A stretch of DNA of 64,000 nucleotides from Bacillota bacterium (GTDB lineage: Bacteria > Bacillota > UBA4882 > UBA8346). Both the position numbers and the translations under genes were made by a program. The DNA lies in NCBI GenBank assembly GCA_029974635.1, contig JARKQY010000002.1, forward strand, positions 62,001 through 126,000. Reading direction: 5' to 3'. Below are positions 1 to 9,400 of the stretch, in pieces; position 1 is the stretch's first letter; each line of letters opens with the position of its first letter. The notes under the pieces are model-generated. The model saw only the letters and a program-made list of their open reading frames with translations. It had not been told where the DNA came from and did no database searches.

Positions 1-1228
1 GCCAGAACTTGGCATAGTAGTTGGCGGGCGCCGCTTTATAATAATCCGCAACGTTGTTCCAATTGGACTGTGTATAAACATGCCGGTTGATTGCGGCACA
101 AGTGCTGGCATTTTGGGCTAATGGACCCGTCCCCAACAAAATATCCTGAGTGGAATAGCCCGAATATCCGGCAAAATAATTGGCAGACGATCCGCCGACT
201 TTAAAGTTGCCATGAATGGGGGCTACAATCCGGTACGGCGATTGAAGCGTGCCTAAGTGTTTAAATGCGGCAGGAACTTCATTCTGATATTTGCTGAACA
301 AACCGGAACGGGTTTCACTTTCATACTCACCGACGGTCCGGTCATAATTACCGACTCTATTCACCAGCCTGTGCTGAATGGGGAAGCCGAATCCGTCCAC
401 CCTGGTTGTGTTCCCATGATATCCGGTGGCATCAATGGTAAATTCTACAAAATCAAAATAAATGTTCCGGTTCGGGTCGGTAGGGTTGTTGATATCCGGT
501 CCGGCAAACCCGGTGTCATAAGTTTTGATGTAGCAGGGAGTTCCAACGCTAAGGTACATTCTCCCTGAAGTTATTCGCGGAATGCTAATCCATTGTTTCT
601 GGCTTATTGTGTAGTAAATGTTGGCATAATTGATACCATTTTTGGTAAGACGTCCGGGAGCATCATTCAAAGCATTGGAAATCGGTTGTAAATTACCGTT
701 CAAATCCAAATAACTCCATCTGCCATTGGCGGGATTGATTCCCAGGATGCCCCAATAAATCTGACTGTCCGAATAAGCGCCATTGGTTCCGTTCAATACT
801 CTAAAGGTCAATACCCCGCTGCCCGACGGAGCCGGGATGGAAGACGGAGATACCGAGTATATTGAATTTGAACCACCGCCACCGTTATATGTAATCTTTA
901 CGGATGACATTTGGTCATTACATTCCGACCCCACCCATGAAGTATCACTGGTAAAAGTCCAAGCAGTTCCGGTAAAATTCCAATGCTGATAAACCGTAAC
1001 CGTGTATCCACTCGGCACTCTCAAAGATGACATCCAGTCATTGGGAATACCGGCCGCTTGCAGTTGGTTCACATCATAGTTTCCGGCTCCAAGTGTATAA
1101 TTAGCTCCGCCATAGTTTATATCCTGATAAAATGTTACTCCTGTAGCTGCCCATGATTGGGTAGCCATTAATGCCAAACTGATGCAAATCATTACAACAA
1201 ACATTACCCGCAACAACTTTTTATTCAT
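1..1228 (-). CDS. Secreted GH64-like beta-1,3-glucanase with N-terminal beta/gamma-crystallin domain (partial, 3' end outside window)
   Basis: About 409 residues are visible; the C-terminus lies beyond the left edge. Residues 1-28 are a signal peptide ending in SWAA. Residues 31-112 form a beta/gamma-crystallin domain with two calcium-type motifs, NDWMSS and NDQMSS. The rest resembles glycoside hydrolase family 64 (thaumatin-like fold endo-beta-1,3-glucanases): a DPNRNIYFDFVEFT segment, a VDGFGFPI segment and EVPAAFKHL followed by APIHGNFKVGG. The likely role is extracellular cleavage of beta-1,3-glucan (laminarin, fungal wall, callose). The start at 1228 is preceded on the minus strand by GGAGGAATGG. 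It is divergent from the GH97 gene, which carries the same crystallin module at its C-terminus. The GH64 assignment is from remembered family motifs and is likely but untested. Confidence 0.75.
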   Translation of the reverse strand, partial: MNKKLLRVMFVVMICISLALMATQSWAATGVTFYQDINYGGANYTLGAGNYDVNQLQAAGIPNDWMSSLRVPSGYTVTVYQHWNFTGTAWTFTSDTSWVGSECNDQMSSVKITYNGGGGSNSIYSVSPSSIPAPSGSGVLTFRVLNGTNGAYSDSQIYWGILGINPANGRWSYLDLNGNLQPISNALNDAPGRLTKNGINYANIYYTISQKQWISIPRITSGRMYLSVGTPCYIKTYDTGFAGPDINNPTDPNRNIYFDFVEFTIDATGYHGNTTRVDGFGFPIQHRLVNRVGNYDRTVGEYESETRSGLFSKYQNEVPAAFKHLGTLQSPYRIVAPIHGNFKVGGSSANYFAGYSGYSTQDILLGTGPLAQNASTCAAINRHVYTQSNWNNVADYYKAAPANYYAKFW

Positions 1229-2095
1229 TATCCATTCCTCCTTTTTCTTTCAACAGAACTCTCTTCTCTTTGTTTGTAATATCTTTGTGCTTCAATACAA
1301 CTACCTAAAACAAGCTAAATATTAACAACGATGAATTATTATCCCCCAAAATCCCTCCTTTTTTTTAAATCATAGATTATGTCTTTTTTCATAATGAAAA
1401 AAACATATCTAGTCAAAAATATTATGAATTGTAATAGCTGCATTCATTGCTACATTACTAGTTTAGCATCGTTACAGAACTGTAACAATACAATAAATCA
1501 AGTCTTTACTTAATAATTCAATTAGGTAAAACTTAAGTATTCCGATTAAAATTTGTCGGACTTAAGTTTTCGTTTTTCCGAAATTCGAAACTATTTCGTT
1601 TGCTTAGTAAATAATATGATTTTCTGCTAGTCTGACACATAATTTATTTTCTCACATTACTTCATTTTTTGAACATAAATTTTTCCTTCTTAATCTGTAA
1701 TCCATAAAACTCATCAACTCATTTTAAATACAACTACAGCAAACAGACTATACCCTTAATTATTTAAAAAAGTAACAATTATTTAAAGTTTCTGAAAAAT
1801 GTTCCTGGACATTTCTAGCAAATCATTTTACAATAGAAAACACCGGACGGCAGGCAAAGGCGCTTTTTTCCACTTTGACTATTTCAAATTATATGTCTAA
1901 AGCATTGCGGGTACGAAATATGAGAAAAGAAGTAGAAATTAAAAGAAACTAATTGAAGGTGGATGGGGGCAGAACACCCCAGGCGCAAGTTGTTTGCGAG
2001 TTGCGCGCAATCCAAAAAAATTATTGATAGGGGTGATATTAGGAAACTACAAAAAATTTTGCTTTGATATGAATTTTGAAATGGAGGATGGAGAG
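1229..2095. other. AT-rich divergent intergenic region
   Basis: This 867-base spacer separates two divergent glycosidase genes and must hold both promoters. It is very AT-rich, with no convincing ORF. Near the right end are two small hairpins: TGGGG/CCCCA (1964-1981) and GCGCAA/TTGCGC (1983-2006), both in the leader of the GH97 gene. I could not match them to a known riboswitch class. Confidence 0.5.
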
Positions 2096-4564
2096 ATGAT
2101 CAAGAAAAAATTTGGTCTATTTGGGTTCATATGTATACTGGCAGTAATAACCGCATTGTTGATTTCAAGCTTGCCAAACAATGTCTCGGCAGCCGGTCCC
2201 TGGTCGGTTTCCTCCCCGGACGGAAGTATTATATTAACCGTAACCCAGGCCGGAGATGGCAGTCTAATCTATAGCGTAACCAAGGCGGGAACTACCGTTA
2301 TTGAAAGTTCTACACTTGGCATAAATACGGGTCTCGCTGATTTTAGAACCGGCTTAGCGTTTTCAAGCGGCAGCTCGCGGCTTATCAATGAAAGCTATAA
2401 TATGGTTTCCGGTAAAAAATCTCCCTATGTTAACTACTGCAATGAACTTACCCTTAATTTTACAAAAAACAGCAGGCAGATGAATTTGATTGCACGGGCA
2501 TACAACGACGGTATCGCTTACCGTTACAACCTTCCGACAAGAACAACGGTAGCGGCGGAATATTCCCAATTCAACCTTCCGAACGGTACTATCTGGATTG
2601 AAGACAGGCATGGCGCTGATGAAGGCGACTATATTTCCAGGGTAATTTCGTCCGCTAGCGCTACTACCACCAATTATGCCACAGGCGCCGCGGTCAGACT
2701 AGACAGCGGATATTATCTATGGCTGGGTGAAGCAGCCGTTTATGCGGATTATTGCACTTCCAATCTACGGGGTAGCGGTTCCAGTAACGGAATTTTTAAT
2801 ATTGTAAACATATCCGGGTCGCCTTGTTCAACCGGCACCAATAATTCACCCTGGAGAGTGGCGGTCATCGGTGGTTTGAACAACCTAATCGAGACAACAC
2901 TAGTGGAAAGCCTTAATCCCCCTAGCGAAATTGGCGATACTTCGTGGATCAAAACCGGCGGGTGCGCGTGGGAATGGATGAATGGTGATCCCACCAATAG
3001 TCTGGCCGTTGCAAAGCAATACATTGACTTTGCGGCATCCATGGGTTGGAAATATTACATAGCCGATGAAGGCTGGAGTGATTCATGGGCTCCTGAAATG
3101 TGCGCTTATGGTAATTCAAAAGGCGTGGGGGTCATTTTATGGTCACATCACGCCAACTTGGATACCCAGGCTGAAGTCGATACCCTGCTTCCGAAATGGG
3201 CCGGCTGGGGCGCCAAGGGCATCAAAGTGGACTTTTTTGACGGGGAGCGCCAGTTGGAAAACGAGGAACGCGATAGAGTCGCGGTAAAAGCCGCACAATT
3301 GAAGTTAGTTGTAGATTATCACGGCATTCTCAAACCCAGCGGTCAAACCCGCAGATGGCCTCATATCCTGACATGGGAGGGCATTAAGGGCGCGGAGAAT
3401 TATCCTAATTCCACTCAAGTATGTACCCAACCTTTTACCCGTTGCGTTGCGGGTCCTTCTGATTATACCCCGGTTAATACTTGGAATGGAGGAACCCCGG
3501 GTTATGAAACGGCTGTAACAATTACCCACTTTTCCGGTTTAATCTGCTATTGCTCGAAACCCAGCCAATATAATAGTTATCTGACCAAGGAGTTTATCAA
3601 ATTGGTGCCGGGGTCCTATGACGAAACCCGTTTTATTGAGGGCAACATCGGCAGTTACGTCACGATCGCCCGTAGGAAAGATAACAATTGGTTTGTAGGC
3701 GGAATCACCGTCAATGCCAGGACAGCCACGGTACCGCTTTCCTTCTTGGGCTCGGGGACTTATGTTGCCTCCATTTATTGCGATAATACATATACCACTC
3801 AAAATGTAACCAATGCTACTGTTTTAAGTTTACCATGCGTTGCAAAAGGCGGATTTGTTATTTACATATCCGCGGCCGCTTTGCCTACACCAACTCCCAT
3901 ACCGATCGGAAGCAATTATGAAGCGGAAAACGGCGCTCTCTCGGGAGGAGCGACTACTATTAGCGGCACTAATTATTCCGGTGGATACAAAGTTGGTTAT
4001 ATTGGCGGAACAAGTGGCAACGGCATCTGCACTCTCACTGTTAATGTAGCAATGGCCGGAACTTACCGGATGACTGTTTACTACACTTCAGCTGAGACTC
4101 GTGCCTTCTATGTCACAGTGAACAACGGCGGATTTGTGGGATTGTCCTGTCCGGGATCCGGCAGTTGGAGTACTGTAAGTACAACCACTATGGATATTAA
4201 CTTAAATGCCGGCATTAATACCATTAAATTTGACAATGGTTCGGGCTCATGGGCTCCCGACCTGGATCGGATAATGTTGGCATTTTTATCCGGCCCTACT
4301 CCGACACCGGCAACCGGAGTCATCTTCTACCAGGATATTAATTATGGCGGAACTGCCAGCCCGTCTTTTGGTAAAGGCGATTATAGTTCTCTTCCCGGCG
4401 GAGTTCCCAATGATTGGATGAGTTCATTAAAAGTTCCCAGCGGTTGGACGGTTGAAGTGTATCAACATAGCGGTTTTGGGGAAACCATCTGGATCTTCAC
4501 CGCGGATACTCCTTGGGTTGGTTCGGCTTGCAACGACCAAATGTCATCATTTAAGATCTATTAA
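2096..4564 (+). CDS. Secreted GH97 glycosidase (probable alpha-galactosidase type) with CBM and beta/gamma-crystallin domains
   Basis: 822 residues from the ATG at 2096, chosen because GGAGG lies 8 nt upstream and a signal peptide (MIKKKFGLF... NNVSAA) starts directly there; a longer TTG-initiated reading frame exists from 1994. Residues about 35-600 match GH97: the N-terminal beta-sandwich, then a (beta/alpha)8 barrel with GIKVDFFDG around residue 379. The Asp in that place is typical of the retaining alpha-galactosidase branch, unlike SusB-type inverting alpha-glucosidases. A Thr/Pro linker leads to a CBM35/CBM6-like domain (about 605-735, starting NYEAENGALSGGA) and a C-terminal beta/gamma-crystallin domain (about 741-822) with NDWMSS and NDQMSS. 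It converges on the galactose importer mglBAC, so release and uptake of galactose would be linked. Family call firm, substrate inferred. Confidence 0.85.
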   Translation: MIKKKFGLFGFICILAVITALLISSLPNNVSAAGPWSVSSPDGSIILTVTQAGDGSLIYSVTKAGTTVIESSTLGINTGLADFRTGLAFSSGSSRLINESYNMVSGKKSPYVNYCNELTLNFTKNSRQMNLIARAYNDGIAYRYNLPTRTTVAAEYSQFNLPNGTIWIEDRHGADEGDYISRVISSASATTTNYATGAAVRLDSGYYLWLGEAAVYADYCTSNLRGSGSSNGIFNIVNISGSPCSTGTNNSPWRVAVIGGLNNLIETTLVESLNPPSEIGDTSWIKTGGCAWEWMNGDPTNSLAVAKQYIDFAASMGWKYYIADEGWSDSWAPEMCAYGNSKGVGVILWSHHANLDTQAEVDTLLPKWAGWGAKGIKVDFFDGERQLENEERDRVAVKAAQLKLVVDYHGILKPSGQTRRWPHILTWEGIKGAENYPNSTQVCTQPFTRCVAGPSDYTPVNTWNGGTPGYETAVTITHFSGLICYCSKPSQYNSYLTKEFIKLVPGSYDETRFIEGNIGSYVTIARRKDNNWFVGGITVNARTATVPLSFLGSGTYVASIYCDNTYTTQNVTNATVLSLPCVAKGGFVIYISAAALPTPTPIPIGSNYEAENGALSGGATTISGTNYSGGYKVGYIGGTSGNGICTLTVNVAMAGTYRMTVYYTSAETRAFYVTVNNGGFVGLSCPGSGSWSTVSTTTMDINLNAGINTIKFDNGSGSWAPDLDRIMLAFLSGPTPTPATGVIFYQDINYGGTASPSFGKGDYSSLPGGVPNDWMSSLKVPSGWTVEVYQHSGFGETIWIFTADTPWVGSACNDQMSSFKIY

Positions 4565-4589
4565 ACGCAGTGTAAAAACCTTTTGATCA

Positions 4590-4631
4590 GATAAAAAATG
4601 CACCGTGTAAATGAACGGTGCATTTTTTATC
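4590..4631. terminator. Bidirectional intrinsic terminator between GH97 gene and mglC
   Basis: Perfect 17-bp inverted repeat: 4590-4606 pairs with 4615-4631 around an 8-nt loop, with A6/T6 tracts inside the arms. It serves the GH97 gene on the plus strand and mglC on the minus strand. Confidence 0.95.
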
Positions 4632-4686
4632 TTAATAATCTTATTATCTTATATGTCCCTTTATCATTTTTATCCTGAAGCCGCTT

Positions 4687-5718
4687 TTATTTCTTGGTCA
4701 AATACTTCCGGATATCCACCGCAACCGCGCTGATAATGATGATACCCTTGATAATCAACTGCCAATACGGGTCTAACCCGATAAAGGTAAGACCATAGTT
4801 AATGACACCAAAAATCAGAACACCAGCGAGAATTCCCTGAATGGTTCCAATACCTCCAGTGGTGGAAACACCTCCAACAACGCAGGCTGCAATGGCATCC
4901 AACTCATACATATTACCATAATTGTTGGTTGCCCCACCGGTTCTGGCAGCTTCAAGCACTCCGGCCAACCCGTATAACGCCCCGGCGATAGCGTACATCG
5001 CTACGGTAGTTCTGGCCACATTGATACCGGAAACCTTGGCGGCATTGATGTTTCCCCCAATAGCATAGGTGTTTTTCCCGAAACGGGTCTTATTCATAAG
5101 TATCCACATGAAGATAGACACCAGCATTGCAATAACTACAATATACGGCAGTGAGAAATCCCCGGAACCGAATGCGCCGGTTCCAAGCCCGGTAAAATCG
5201 GCCCTTAAGCCTCCGATAGGCTGCGAGTTGTTGGGGGGTAAATTAAAATAAATGGAGTTGATTCCATAGACAATAACCATGGTTCCCAAAGTTGCAATAA
5301 ACGGCGGTACTCCGAACCTGGAAATGATAAATCCATTGAGTAAACCAAAAATCGTGGTGACGATAATCGCAATTAAAATGGGAATCACGAGCCAAATGCT
5401 TCCCAACAAGGGAACTGCTTCCAAAAGCTTCGGTAAATCGGGGTAAAATAGCCGCAAATAAGTCGGCGCCTGCAGCATGGAAGCGGAAATAACCGCCGCG
5501 AAACCCACCATCCGTCCGGAGGAAAGGTCCGCCCCGGCGGTCAAGATGGCAAACATCGCCCCGAGAGCAATGATTACCCTTGTTGAAGACTGGACCAAAA
5601 TATCCCGCAGACAGGTAATGGAGATAAAACGGGAATCGACAAAGGCAATTACTAAAATAAGTACTACTAAGACAAAATAAATCGCATTCTCCGACAGAAA
5701 CTGCAGTGCTTTCTTCAC
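4687..5718 (-). CDS. mglC: Galactose/methyl-galactoside ABC transporter permease
   Basis: 343-residue polytopic membrane protein of the RbsC/MglC branched sugar permease family. Visible family signatures are GADLSSGRMVG near residue 62, the GLLNGFIISRFGVPPFIATLGT segment in the middle, and the C-terminal ACVVGGVSTTGGIGT followed by LDPYWQLIIKG. It forms the channel of a CUT2-type importer with MglA and takes sugar from MglB. It lies 20 bases downstream of mglA in the same direction and ends just before a bidirectional terminator. The mgl rather than rbs choice follows from the MglB-like binding protein upstream. Length is normal for the family. Confidence 0.92.
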   Translation of the reverse strand: MKKALQFLSENAIYFVLVVLILVIAFVDSRFISITCLRDILVQSSTRVIIALGAMFAILTAGADLSSGRMVGFAAVISASMLQAPTYLRLFYPDLPKLLEAVPLLGSIWLVIPILIAIIVTTIFGLLNGFIISRFGVPPFIATLGTMVIVYGINSIYFNLPPNNSQPIGGLRADFTGLGTGAFGSGDFSLPYIVVIAMLVSIFMWILMNKTRFGKNTYAIGGNINAAKVSGINVARTTVAMYAIAGALYGLAGVLEAARTGGATNNYGNMYELDAIAACVVGGVSTTGGIGTIQGILAGVLIFGVINYGLTFIGLDPYWQLIIKGIIIISAVAVDIRKYLTKK

Positions 5719-5738
5719 AGTATGGAACCCTCCTTCAA

Positions 5739-7253
5739 TTATGCCATAAATTGTGTAGCCAGACGCATAATCTCTTCCTGGGTCGCTGTCTTCCCATCAA
5801 CAAATCCAGATAGGCGTCCTTCGCACATTACCATAATCCGATCAGACATCCCAAGCAATTCAGGCATTTCAGAAGAGATCATGATGATACTTTTGCCTTG
5901 TTTTGCCAGATCAGCAATGATAGTATATATTTCATACTTTGCGCCGACATCGATTCCCCGTGTAGGTTCATCAAGCAGCAGTATTTCAGGCTCCGTCAAC
6001 AGCCATCTCCCCAATAACACTTTTTGCTGGTTTCCACCCGACAAATCTTTGATCAATGTTTTCGCTGATGGAGTCTTGATCTTGAGCAGGTTAATCATGG
6101 CCTCGCCGTCGTTTTTCCGCCGCTTTTCGTCCAGGAGAAAACACCTGACATAGCGGAATAAATTTGCAATTAAAGTATTTTCCAAAACGGATAAGACGGA
6201 AAAAATTCCGGACAAACGGCGATCTTCGGTTAGCAATGCCATTTTATGACGGATGGCTTCTTTGGAAGATTTGATTCTAATCCGTTGGCCTTTTAGATGG
6301 ATATTGCCGGCAGCGATCGTCCGAATTCCGAATATGGCCTCGATGAGCTCGGTACGCTGTGCACCGACCAAGCCGCCAACCCCTAAAATCTCTCCCTGGC
6401 GCAGTTCAAACGAAACGTCACGGAAAGACTTAGGATGGGGCGATGTTAATCCTTCCACTTTTAAAAGGACTTCGCCGGGCACATTGCTCCGTTCCGGGAA
6501 ACGATGGGTCAGATCACGTCCGACCATCCGGGAGATAATTAAATCATTGGTAAGTTCCCCGGCAGGCCAGGTACCAACCACTTTACCATCCCGCATAATC
6601 GTCACTTCATCGGCAATTCGCAAAATTTCTTCAATTTTATGGGAAATATAAATAACCGCAACCCCGCGTTCCTTCAAACTGCGAATGATTTTGAACAAAT
6701 GCTCCACTTCATTTTCCGTAAGGGAGGAGGTTGGTTCATCCATAATAATTACTTTAGAATCATAAGAAACCGCCTTGGCGATTTCCATGGACTGGACTTT
6801 GGATACGGAAAGGCTCCCCACGATCACATCCGGTTCAATATTCATATCAAGTCCGTTAAAAAGCTCTTTGGTATCCCGGTACATTTTTTGGTGATCGACA
6901 AATTTGACGAATCCATAATTACGTAATGGAAATCTACCCAGCCAAATATTCTCCATTACGCTCCGGAAAGGTATTGGATGGAGTTCCTGATGGATCATTG
7001 AAATACCGTTATCTAAAGCATTCTTGGAGTCCCGGATCTCCGTCTTTTTTCCGTTCAGCAATATCTCACCGGCGTCTTGCCTGTAGATCCCGAAAAGGCA
7101 CTTCATCAAAGTTGATTTTCCGGCGCCATTCTCACCCATCAGGGCATGAACGCTACCGGTGCCCACTTTGAATGTCACATCATCCAGGGCTTTAACTCCG
7201 GGAAACTCTTTGGAAATGTTATTCATTTCCAATAATACGACCTTATCGCTCAT
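5739..7253 (-). CDS. mglA: Galactose/methyl-galactoside ABC transporter ATP-binding protein (two ABC domains)
   Basis: 504 residues from the ATG at 7253; a 10-residue longer frame begins at 7283, but AGGGGG lies 7 nt before 7253. There are two tandem ABC domains as in RbsA/MglA. The first has Walker A GENGAGKSTLMK and Walker B VIIMDEPTSSL. The second has a degenerate P-loop (GGLVGAQRTELIE), LSGGNQQKV and Walker B ILLLDEPTRGIDVGA. This asymmetry is normal for sugar CUT2 ATPases. It powers uptake through MglC. Between mglB and mglA there are about 500 bases holding a hairpin and a dispersed repeat, so mglA may be expressed below mglB. Confidence 0.93.
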   Translation of the reverse strand: MSDKVVLLEMNNISKEFPGVKALDDVTFKVGTGSVHALMGENGAGKSTLMKCLFGIYRQDAGEILLNGKKTEIRDSKNALDNGISMIHQELHPIPFRSVMENIWLGRFPLRNYGFVKFVDHQKMYRDTKELFNGLDMNIEPDVIVGSLSVSKVQSMEIAKAVSYDSKVIIMDEPTSSLTENEVEHLFKIIRSLKERGVAVIYISHKIEEILRIADEVTIMRDGKVVGTWPAGELTNDLIISRMVGRDLTHRFPERSNVPGEVLLKVEGLTSPHPKSFRDVSFELRQGEILGVGGLVGAQRTELIEAIFGIRTIAAGNIHLKGQRIRIKSSKEAIRHKMALLTEDRRLSGIFSVLSVLENTLIANLFRYVRCFLLDEKRRKNDGEAMINLLKIKTPSAKTLIKDLSGGNQQKVLLGRWLLTEPEILLLDEPTRGIDVGAKYEIYTIIADLAKQGKSIIMISSEMPELLGMSDRIMVMCEGRLSGFVDGKTATQEEIMRLATQFMA

Positions 7254-7368
7254 TACAATGCCCCCTGTAGCAAGGTTCCTCAACAGTTTAAAAAGCCATC
7301 TATCGAATCAAAAATCCGGTTTAAGCGGTTTTTTGCTAAGTTGCTACGCAAGTTCAATTTCATTTCAG

Positions 7369-7539
7369 CTTGAATTCGGCAAGTAACTTTAAAAACCAAT
7401 TATAATCAAGACTTACCGAATTCCAAGCTATGAACCCGGTTCGGCAATTTTTCCAAGCATGATTCGAAAAATTCAATCATACTTTAACGTCTTCAGGGGC
7501 GCTTAACATCCTCAAGGACGCTACGAATCGAGGTTCAAA
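7369..7539 (+). repeat. Dispersed repeat family 2, copy 1 (inside mgl operon)
   Basis: About 170 bases that begin TTGAATTCGGCAAGTAACTT and end CTACGAATCGAGGTTCAAA. A clearly related copy lies at 36525-36671 and a shorter 3' part at 63733-63796, all in the same orientation. It sits in the gap between mglB and mglA and contains no ORF. Confidence 0.8.
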
Positions 7540-7568
7540 TGATAGGCTAACGACTTTGTATTTGTAAT

Positions 7569-7610
7569 GGAAAACAAGGGGGCTTACTCATGCGGCCTCC
7601 CTTGTTTTCC
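7569..7610 (-). terminator. Hairpin after mglB (attenuator or processing stem)
   Basis: A 12-bp perfect stem: GGAAAACAAGGG (7569-7580) pairs with 7599-7610 around an 18-base loop. No strong T-run follows on the minus strand, so it is probably a partial terminator or RNA-stabilising stem that gives more MglB than MglA/MglC. The function is inference. Confidence 0.65.
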
Positions 7611-7757
7611 TAAGAAGTGCTGTGTGAAAGCCGTAACTCGATGTTTGAGATTCATAAAGAAAATACTTCATTATCACAGATTATTAACATATTAACAAAT
7701 CACGTTGTTAAATTCTATGATATTTTCAGTTCGAAAATTCATACCGTTTTTAATTAC

Positions 7758-8768
7758 TTATAAAGCATCCTTTATATTCGCTTTGGTAATTGGTTTATAC
7801 GGTACCCATACATATTTACCTTCAACGATTTCATACCCTACGTTTGCTTTGGTCGGCTTTTGGCCTCTTGCCAATACATAAGAAAGATTCAACGTTGCTC
7901 TGCCCTGGTTCTTGGCATCGTTCAACACGGTTCCGAGAAGGGTGCCGTCTTGAAGAGCTTGAAGAGCGGGAGCAGTTGCATCAACGCTGGCAACCGGCAT
8001 ATATTTGCCATCTTTAAAGTATCCGGCGGCTTTTAATGCTTCGATGGCGCCAAGAGCCATATCATCGTTATTTGCGAACACAGCTTCAATCTTGTCACCA
8101 TTGGCGGCGAGGAATGCAGCCATCTTCTCTTGGCCTTTTACGCGATCCCACATAGCGGTATCTTCGGCGAGCTTATCAACTTTAATGCCGGCGTCTTTAA
8201 CGGCTTTGATGGAGTATTCGGTTCTGAGTTCAGCATCTTGGTGTCCGGGTTCACCTTTTAACATAACATACTGAAGAACGCCGTCTTTGTTTTTATCGGC
8301 TTCCGGATGGGACTTCCAATAGTCAACCACGAGTTTACCCATCATTGTTCCGGATTCGGCCGCGATGGCACCCACGTAATATACTTTATTCCATTTGGCG
8401 ATATCTTCTTTAAAAGGTTCACGGTTGAAAAGCACTAACGGAATATTGGCTTTTTTGGCTTTGTCGATGATAACGCCGCAAGCGGAACGGTCAACCGGAT
8501 TGATAGCCATGGCGTTCATTTTTTTGGTGATGAACAGGTCGACTTTATCATTACAGGTTGCTTGGGAGTTTTGAGCGTCAACGATATCCACTTTGGCGCC
8601 TTTTTCTTTCGCGGCGGCGGAAATATTATTGCGGACGGCCGTCATAAAGGTATCATCAAACTTATAAATAACGCAACCGATATTAACTGTTTTAGCGGCA
8701 AATACGAATGCACTTGCAGATACTACGATAAGTAAAGCAACCAGAGCTAAAACGATAGTCTTTTTCAC
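7758..8768 (-). CDS. mglB: D-galactose/methyl-galactoside-binding protein
   Basis: 336 residues, starting at a GTG (8768) with AAGGAGG 8 nt upstream. Residues 1-24 are a signal peptide (MKKTIVLALV... AFVFAA) without a lipobox Cys, so the mature protein should be soluble. The fold is the periplasmic-binding-protein type I sugar family: IGCVIYKFDDTFM at the N-terminus, KKMNAMAINPVDRSA, LVLFNREP, VFANNDDMALGAIEAL and SVDATAPALQALQDG. It captures galactose or glucose and delivers it to MglAC. A soluble form is usual in diderm bacteria, whereas monoderm Firmicutes normally anchor this protein by lipid. It is the first gene of mglBAC. Confidence 0.92.
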   Translation of the reverse strand: MKKTIVLALVALLIVVSASAFVFAAKTVNIGCVIYKFDDTFMTAVRNNISAAAKEKGAKVDIVDAQNSQATCNDKVDLFITKKMNAMAINPVDRSACGVIIDKAKKANIPLVLFNREPFKEDIAKWNKVYYVGAIAAESGTMMGKLVVDYWKSHPEADKNKDGVLQYVMLKGEPGHQDAELRTEYSIKAVKDAGIKVDKLAEDTAMWDRVKGQEKMAAFLAANGDKIEAVFANNDDMALGAIEALKAAGYFKDGKYMPVASVDATAPALQALQDGTLLGTVLNDAKNQGRATLNLSYVLARGQKPTKANVGYEIVEGKYVWVPYKPITKANIKDAL

Positions 8769-8980
8769 CGAAATTCCTCCTTATAATTTAACTAATTCGT
8801 GCCAATAAAAACGTTTAACCTTTTATTTTATAAAGGCTTCTCCCTCCTTTCCATTAATAAACCCTCCACCAGCTCACTAAAAAATAAATCTCCTAATATC
8901 ACCATGAGTTGTCCGGGTTCACTTCAATATTTGACTCTTACCCACTTAGAAAATACTCTTTATTTTCATCCTTTCCATTA

Positions 8981-8998
8981 CCCCAGCAAGTGCTGGGG
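8981..8998. other. Short GC-rich hairpin in mglB leader
   Basis: CCCCAGC (8981-8987) pairs with GCTGGGG (8992-8998) around AAGT. There is no T-run, and its role is unknown. Confidence 0.5.
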
Positions 8999-9057
8999 TC
9001 GGGGATGATCAGGAAATATTCCAGCAGAACAACTGCTCCATATTTTCTTCCTTCTGT

Positions 9058-9120
9058 GCCCCACTTTGTCAAAGGGAATCTTTAATTAAAAATTATCTAT
9101 GATAATTCCTGGTGGGGTGA
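9058..9120. repeat. Dispersed repeat family 3, copy 1
   Basis: A short element bounded by CCCCAC and GTGGGG. Its interior contains an AATTATC/GATAATT hairpin. The reverse complement of 21456-21538 is similar in order and sequence. Confidence 0.5.
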
Positions 9121-9386
9121 AAGATTTTTTGCTAAAAAGTAAAAATAGGAAGTAGTAGAAACTAGTGTTAGCTTTCGATGTTTCTTTTGGTTTTCCTGCT
9201 TTCTTCCAAGCTTGATCAAAAATATTTCTTCGCAAATAGCGTTTGTAACATCATCCAAGTTACTCAAAATCTACCTGTATCAATTTCGACCCTTTTATCT
9301 TTATTCCTGCCAAAAAAATATATATTCCTTTATTATCCAATTGATGGAAAGTAATTTCACCGAAACCGGTGGCTTGACCAAAAAAA

Positions 9387-9400
9387 TGATAACGTTATCA
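9387..9400. promoter_or_regulatory. Perfect palindrome, LacI/GalR or CcpA (cre) type operator
   Basis: TGATAACGTTATCA is a perfect 14-bp palindrome with central CG and fits the cre pattern TGNNANCGNNNNCA. It is about 620 bases upstream of mglB, a carbon-source-controlled gene, so a GalR/LacI or CcpA site is plausible. The distance is unusually large. Confidence 0.5.

Noticed and set aside
1830-2095. Possible riboswitch (c-di-GMP type) in the GH97 leader
   Set aside because: Hairpins are present, but I could not match the conserved bases of c-di-GMP-I, c-di-GMP-II or other classes.
6253-6926. Plus-strand ORFs opposite mglA
   Set aside because: They are antisense shadows of the ATPase gene, whose Walker motifs are unmistakable.
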